Part shown: positions 5,888 through 8,152 of the stretch, piece by piece
Position numbering within the stretch: the first letter of the stretch is position 1
How the letters are laid out: the number at the start of each line of letters is the position of its first letter
Assembly (NCBI GenBank): GCA_021731215.1
Contig: JAKFXU010000128.1
Coordinates: 1-8,152, forward strand
Reading direction: 5' to 3'
DNA length: 8,152 bases
DNA from: Rhodoferax sp.
GTDB lineage: Bacteria > Pseudomonadota > Gammaproteobacteria > Burkholderiales > Burkholderiaceae_C
Program-made: the position numbers and the translations under genes
Notes under the pieces: model-generated
The model's input: the letters and a program-made list of their open reading frames with translations, nothing else
Told to the model about the DNA's origin: nothing
Database searches by the model: none

Positions 5888-6513
5888 CAGCGCTGCCACC
5901 TGCGGCGGCGGCGCTGGAGACGGCGGTGGACGTCGTTTTTGCGCTCGACGCCCAGGCCCTGTCGCGCGAGCATGCCCAGGCGCTGCAGCAGGCCCTGTGC
6001 GCGCAGTGGCCCTGGCTGAGCGCCGATCCGGGGGCCGGCATCCACCCGATCAAGCTGGTGCCGGGCAACGAAGAGCCGGCCCTGCTGTCGCGCCGGGCGC
6101 GCTTGTTGCTGCGGGTTGGGGCGCAGCGGGTGGACGAACTGCTGGCGCTGCCCGGTCTGGAGCTGGTCGTGGCGGGCCAGCGCTTGCGCCTGGGCGCCGC
6201 GCATGTGCGCGAGTTGCAGCCCCATGCCACCTTGTACGCGTACAAGGTGGCGGCCGACAGTGCGGACGAAGTCAGTTTCATGGCAACGCTGGCGCGTGAA
6301 CTGGCGCAGTTGGCTATTGGCGGCGAGCCGGTCTGCGGCAAACGCCAGCGTATGGCGGTGGCGGGTGGGGTGCAGCACACTTTCAGCCTGATGCTGCACC
6401 AACTGTCGCCGCAACAATCGTTGCGGCTGCAGCAGCACGGCCTGGGGCCGCATCGGTTGCTGGGCTGCGGCCTGTTTGTGCCGCACAAGTCAGCCGCCGC
6501 CGTAGGGGCCTAG
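5884..6513 (+). CDS. cas6: Cas6 CRISPR RNA endonuclease-like protein, Cmx6 (subtype MYXAN) type
   Basis: This 209-aa protein matches what I know of the Cas6/Cmx6 family. At the C-terminus, residues 186-198 (GLGPHRLLGCGLF) exactly fit the glycine-rich Cas6 loop GxGxxxxxGxGxF, followed by VPHK. Other typical Cmx6 stretches are GIHPIKLVPG (52-61), LLSRRARLLLRV (67-78), ATLYAYKVA (115-123), EVSFMATLARELAQL and CGKRQRM. Candidate catalytic histidines include H54 and H30; by-eye assignment is not possible. Cas6 cleaves CRISPR repeat RNA, but no CRISPR array, Cas effector or adaptation gene is in this window, so its substrate here is unknown. It overlaps the 83-aa ORF by 4 bp. A MITE-like element begins at its TAG stop. 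A 26-bp perfect palindrome lies inside it at 6226-6251. Confidence 0.85.
   Translation: MTALPPAAAALETAVDVVFALDAQALSREHAQALQQALCAQWPWLSADPGAGIHPIKLVPGNEEPALLSRRARLLLRVGAQRVDELLALPGLELVVAGQRLRLGAAHVRELQPHATLYAYKVAADSADEVSFMATLARELAQLAIGGEPVCGKRQRMAVAGGVQHTFSLMLHQLSPQQSLRLQQHGLGPHRLLGCGLFVPHKSAAAVGA
6226..6251. repeat. 26-bp perfect palindrome inside cas6
   Basis: Arms GCCACCTTGTA (6226-6236) and TACAAGGTGGC (6241-6251) flank CGCG, and the whole 26 bp equals its own reverse complement. In the mRNA it would form an 11-bp stem with a 4-nt loop. It encodes residues A115 to A123 (ATLYAYKVA), a stretch that is part of the protein family, so it is coding and not an insertion. It may be a target for the encoded RNA endonuclease, or simply chance in GC-rich codons. 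Confidence 0.9.
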
Positions 6514-6675
6514 TAGTCCGTTTCGCCAAAATGCTGACATGAAATCGAGTCTTTTTGCCCCATGCGTCGTTGCCCAGACTTGCCAGACGTCCAGTCTGGC
6601 TGCGGCTGTGCGCCTAGCCTGGGACAAAAATCCACCGATTTCATTTTGTAATCATTTTGACGAAACGGACTACTA
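6511..6675. mobile_element. 165-bp MITE-like element with long terminal inverted repeats
   Basis: The ends TAGTAGTCCGTTTCG (6511-6525) and its exact reverse complement (6661-6675) form a perfect 15-bp terminal inverted repeat. The match continues imperfectly inward through CAAAATG and ATGAAATCG (to 6547 on the left, from 6636 on the right), then through a TTTTTGCCC/TTTTTGTCCC pair. The centre has its own hairpin with arms GCCAGAC and GTCTGGC (6582-6588 and 6594-6600). It has no coding capacity. TA, or CTAG, is duplicated at the edges, consistent with a non-autonomous element moved by a transposase that targets TA (for instance IS630-like). Removing it leaves the cas6 TAG stop intact and 30 nt to the next ATG. 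It may now act as a transcription terminator between cas6 and the dsrC-like gene. Confidence 0.75.
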
Positions 6676-6706
6676 GATTGTTTAACCTGGAGATGGAGAA
6701 AAAGCG

Positions 6707-7036
6707 ATGATTTACAACGTCAATGGTGTGGAGTTGGAGGCCGACGAGCAGGGTTTCCTGCTGGAGCCAGCGTTTGATGATGAGGCAGTGCGCGTGATCG
6801 CGGCGGCCGAAAACATCGCGCTGACAGACGCCCACTGGGAGGTCGTCAACTATCTGCGCGACGAATTCCGTGAGCACGGCCATACGCCCAATTTTCGCGC
6901 CATGCTCAAGGGCATGACCGAGCTGCGCCCGGGCGTCGACAGCAAGTATTTGTACGACCTGTTTCCGATCGGCCCGGCCAAGCAGGGCCCCAAGGTCGCT
7001 GCACTGCCCCAGCCGTTGGGCAAGGGCGGATACTGA
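6707..7036 (+). CDS. DsrC/TusE-family protein lacking all cysteines (RspA-like)
   Basis: This 109-aa protein aligns along its whole length with the DsrC at 1406-1738: HWEVVNYLRDEF (43-54), GVDSKYLYDLFPIGPAKQ (76-93). The C-terminal arm is altered: Cys_B is replaced by P95 and Cys_A by K106, and the protein ends PLGKGGY. There is no cysteine anywhere, so it cannot carry sulfur as DsrC or TusE do. DsrC homologues without cysteines have been grouped as RspA, 'regulatory sulfur-related proteins', and a regulatory or decoy role is the usual proposal. A good Shine-Dalgarno GGAGA sits 7 nt before the ATG at 6707. Before the MITE insertion it was only 30 nt behind cas6, suggesting one operon. Confidence 0.93.
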   Translation: MIYNVNGVELEADEQGFLLEPAFDDEAVRVIAAAENIALTDAHWEVVNYLRDEFREHGHTPNFRAMLKGMTELRPGVDSKYLYDLFPIGPAKQGPKVAALPQPLGKGGY

Positions 7037-7037
7037 T

Positions 7038-7068
7038 GCCCCCACGCTTGTCACTGCGTGTACTGCGC
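7038..7068 (+). repeat. 31-bp direct repeat, copy 1 (unit A)
   Basis: Begins GCCCCCACGCTTGTCACTGC, one base after the stop of the DsrC-like gene, and recurs at 7119-7149 with one mismatch (T versus C at the tenth or eleventh base). It is part of a GC-rich intergenic repeat block of a kind familiar from Comamonadaceae genomes. Confidence 0.85.
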
Positions 7069-7072
7069 TGCC

Positions 7073-7123
7073 CCCCGAGGGGGCCGTGCCTTGCTTGGGG
7101 CGGCCCGGCGCGGCGGCAGCCCC
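7073..7123 (+). repeat. 51-bp direct repeat, copy 1 (unit B)
   Basis: Begins CCCCGAGGGGGCCGTGCCTT and is repeated without mismatch at 7238-7288. It contains a CCCC/GGGG hairpin and an arm pair GCCG/CGGC around TTGCTT. It follows unit A directly, so A-B form a composite intergenic repeat. Confidence 0.9.
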
Positions 7124-7149
7124 CACGCCTGTCACTGCGTGTACTGCGC
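7119..7149 (+). repeat. 31-bp direct repeat, copy 2 (unit A)
   Basis: Second copy of the 7038-7068 unit, with one mismatch. It joins a 90-bp segment (7150-7237) that contains strong hairpins before the second unit B. Confidence 0.85.
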
Positions 7150-7197
7150 GAGGCCTTGCAGGCCGCGGCTCGCGAGACGCTTCGCCTCTGTCGCCTG

Positions 7198-7235
7198 TCC
7201 AAGCCTGCTCAAGCAGGCTTGGAGCCGCAGGCTCC
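7198..7235. repeat. Two adjacent hairpins within the repeat block
   Basis: A 12-bp perfect stem, TCCAAGCCTGCT (7198-7209) with AGCAGGCTTGGA (7212-7223), is followed by a 6-bp stem GGAGCC/GGCTCC (7221-7226 and 7230-7235) that partly overlaps it. The two could be alternative structures. No T-run follows, so this is not a standard intrinsic terminator, though it could slow transcription or shield RNA. Confidence 0.7.
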
Positions 7236-7237
7236 AG

Positions 7238-7288
7238 CCCCGAGGGGGCCGTGCCTTGCTTGGGGCGGCCCGGCGCGGCGGCAGCCCC
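7238..7288 (+). repeat. 51-bp direct repeat, copy 2 (unit B)
   Basis: Exact second copy of 7073-7123. It ends 16 bp before the ATG of the fdhD remnant, so the repeat block stands where the N-terminal half of fdhD would be expected. Recombination between the copies could delete or duplicate the 165-bp interval. Confidence 0.9.
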
Positions 7289-7304
7289 GTCGCCGTTGGG
7301 TGGC

Positions 7305-7550
7305 ATGAGCGGGGCGGACAAAGTGTTCTACACCACCGGTCGCCTGACCAGCGAGATGGTGATCAAGTCGGCGCAGATGGGGGTGCCGATTGTGGTGTCG
7401 CGCAGCGGCATCACCCAGATGGGGCATGAAGTGGCGCAGCGCCTGGGTCTGTGCACCATTGGCCGGGCCACCCATAAGCGCTTTCTTTGCTACAGCGGCG
7501 CCGAGCGCTTGCGGCTGCAACCCGAACTGGCAGGCGCGCGGTTGCCTTGA
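7305..7550 (+). pseudogene. fdhD: C-terminal fragment of FdhD (formate dehydrogenase sulfurtransferase accessory protein)
   Basis: Eighty-one residues from MSGADKVFYTTGRLTSEMVI to the stop match the C-terminal part of FdhD (TTGRLTSEMVIKSAQMG, VPIVVSRSGITQMG, GLCTIGRATHKRF). Full FdhD is about 260-300 aa. The N-terminal portion, with the CxxC-type cysteines that carry sulfur from IscS to the molybdenum cofactor of formate dehydrogenase, is missing. Upstream lies the repeat block instead. The frame is open back to 7086, but only through repeat sequence. No clear Shine-Dalgarno precedes the ATG. It is most likely a remnant left by a repeat-mediated rearrangement; a stand-alone C-terminal domain protein is the alternative. 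Confidence 0.75.
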
Positions 7551-7634
7551 AGTTCGCCGTCCATTGATATTCGTCAAGTCTTGTCAGCAGGCGCTGGCTA
7601 CGCTGAAGCTATCTTTTGATTTGGATAGCGCCAG
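7551..7634 (+). promoter_or_regulatory. Spacer between the fdhD remnant and the nrdJ-like gene
   Basis: This 84-bp gap is more AT-rich than its surroundings and holds an inverted repeat, GCTATC (7608-7613) and GATAGC (7624-7629) with a 10-nt loop, ending 5 nt before the nrdJ-like ATG. The last bases GATAGCGCCAG are the reverse complement of an 11-mer beside the possible dsrA promoter (5444-5454). The hairpin would cover the place where a ribosome binding site should lie, and no strong one is visible. A regulatory role is inferred. Confidence 0.3.
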
Positions 7635-8152
7635 ATGCAGACCACACCGTTTCGCGAGCCAATTTCAGAGCATGTCTGGCGCACCCGATACCAGTGGCGT
7701 GAAGGCGGACACGTGCAGGAGGCCTCGATCGAGGCCACCTGGGATCGGGTGGCGCTGGCGGTCTCGGGCGCCGAGGCGCACCATCACCCTGAATGGCGCG
7801 AGCGTTTCCGCGCCATCCTGGCTGATTTTCGTTTCCTGCCCGGCGGGCGCATACTGGCCGGCGCCGGCACCTCGCGCCGTGTCACCTTGTTCAATGGTTT
7901 CGTGATGGGTCCGATGGAAGACTCGGTCCAAGGCATTTTCAACGCCTTGCGCGAAGCGGCGCTGACGCTGCAGGCCGGGGGCGGGGTGGGCGTCGACTTC
8001 TCCAGCTTGCGCCCGGCCGGCTCGCTGGCAGCAGCCAGTGGCGGCGTGGCCTCGGGCCCGGTCTCCTTCATGAAGGTCTGGGAGGCGGCCAACGCAGTGC
8101 TGGCGTCGAACAACCTGCGCCGCGGCGCCCTGCTGGCCACACTGCGTTGGCC
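7635..8152 (+). CDS. nrdJ: Class II (adenosylcobalamin-dependent) ribonucleotide reductase-like protein, N-terminal 172 residues, cysteine-poor
   Basis: The frame runs off the right edge. The N-terminus follows NrdJ: ISEHVWRTRYQW (10-21), RFLPGGRILAGAG (66-78), TLFNGFVMGPMEDS (84-97), LQAGGGVGVDFSSLRPAGS (112-130), GGVASGPVSFMKVW (136-149), RRGALLATLR (162-171). Class II enzymes reduce ribonucleotides without oxygen, using B12. In the relatives I know, the FN-G-FV motif reads FNCFV, and this cysteine is the N-terminal redox partner for substrate reduction; here it is G88. Two further usual cysteines are replaced by N153 and W172. This could be a divergent paralogue with a changed role, a decaying gene, or sequence error. 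The catalytic core lies outside the window. The start ATG at 7635 fits family N-termini; its ribosome binding site is weak. Confidence 0.8.
   Translation, partial: MQTTPFREPISEHVWRTRYQWREGGHVQEASIEATWDRVALAVSGAEAHHHPEWRERFRAILADFRFLPGGRILAGAGTSRRVTLFNGFVMGPMEDSVQGIFNALREAALTLQAGGGVGVDFSSLRPAGSLAAASGGVASGPVSFMKVWEAANAVLASNNLRRGALLATLRW

Noticed and set aside
5710..6486. Minus-strand open frames opposite cas6 and the 83-aa ORF
   Set aside because: The plus-strand frame has clear Cas6 motifs and a 4-bp coupled partner; the antisense product is Gln/Arg/Ala-rich and featureless.
7038..7288. CRISPR array near cas6
   Set aside because: Only two copies each of two different units (31 and 51 bp), unevenly spaced and without regular spacers; these are intergenic repeats.
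6641..7321. 226-codon minus-strand frame across the dsrC-like gene and repeats
   Set aside because: It translates the MITE end, the antisense of a certain gene and the repeat block; the repeated peptide is a by-product of the DNA repeats.
7721..7736. 16-bp perfect palindrome GGCCTCGATCGAGGCC in the nrdJ-like gene
   Set aside because: Its length is within what GC-rich coding DNA produces by chance in 8 kb, and it lies in well-conserved codons.

Overview
The window comes from a high-GC proteobacterium that oxidises sulfur through a reverse-type dissimilatory sulfite reductase (rDsr). Eight genes on the minus strand follow the classic order dsrA-B-E-F-H-C-M-K. DsrEFH together with a two-cysteine DsrC are known markers of the oxidative (sulfur-storing) branch, not of sulfate reducers. 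GC-rich intergenic repeats at 7038-7288 look like those scattered through Comamonadaceae genomes (Burkholderiales). With the betaproteobacterial flavour of the proteins, a Comamonadaceae-type host is my best guess, from recall and not from a search.

Layout. Positions 1-5321 (minus) hold the dsr operon: dsrK (cut by the left edge), dsrM, dsrC, dsrH, dsrF, dsrE, dsrB and dsrA, with short gaps of 17-63 nt and one direction of reading. Positions 5322-5635 are a 314-bp divergent intergenic region with two inverted repeats that could be operators. Positions 5636-8152 (plus) hold a second, unusual gene set: an unrecognised 83-aa protein; a Cas6 RNA endonuclease of the Cmx6 (subtype MYXAN) type, overlapping it by 4 bp; a 165-bp MITE-like element inserted exactly at the cas6 stop codon; a DsrC paralogue without any cysteine (RspA-like); a repeat block; the C-terminal part of fdhD; and the start of a class II (B12-dependent) ribonucleotide reductase-like gene that lacks cysteines expected in its family.

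How it works together. DsrC carries persulfide sulfur delivered through the DsrEFH sulfurtransferase. DsrAB, acting in reverse, releases sulfite from DsrC-bound sulfur, and the membrane complex containing DsrM and DsrK takes electrons from the DsrC thiols or trisulfide cycle into the quinone pool. The plus-strand cluster is divergent from this operon and carries a cysteine-free copy of its central carrier protein, so a regulatory or accessory link to sulfur metabolism is plausible but unproven. No CRISPR array and no other cas gene is visible, so the Cas6 is an orphan here. That cluster (83-aa protein, Cas6/Cmx6, cysteine-less DsrC, FdhD remnant, cysteine-poor NrdJ-like protein) is the part of the window most likely to hide something undescribed.
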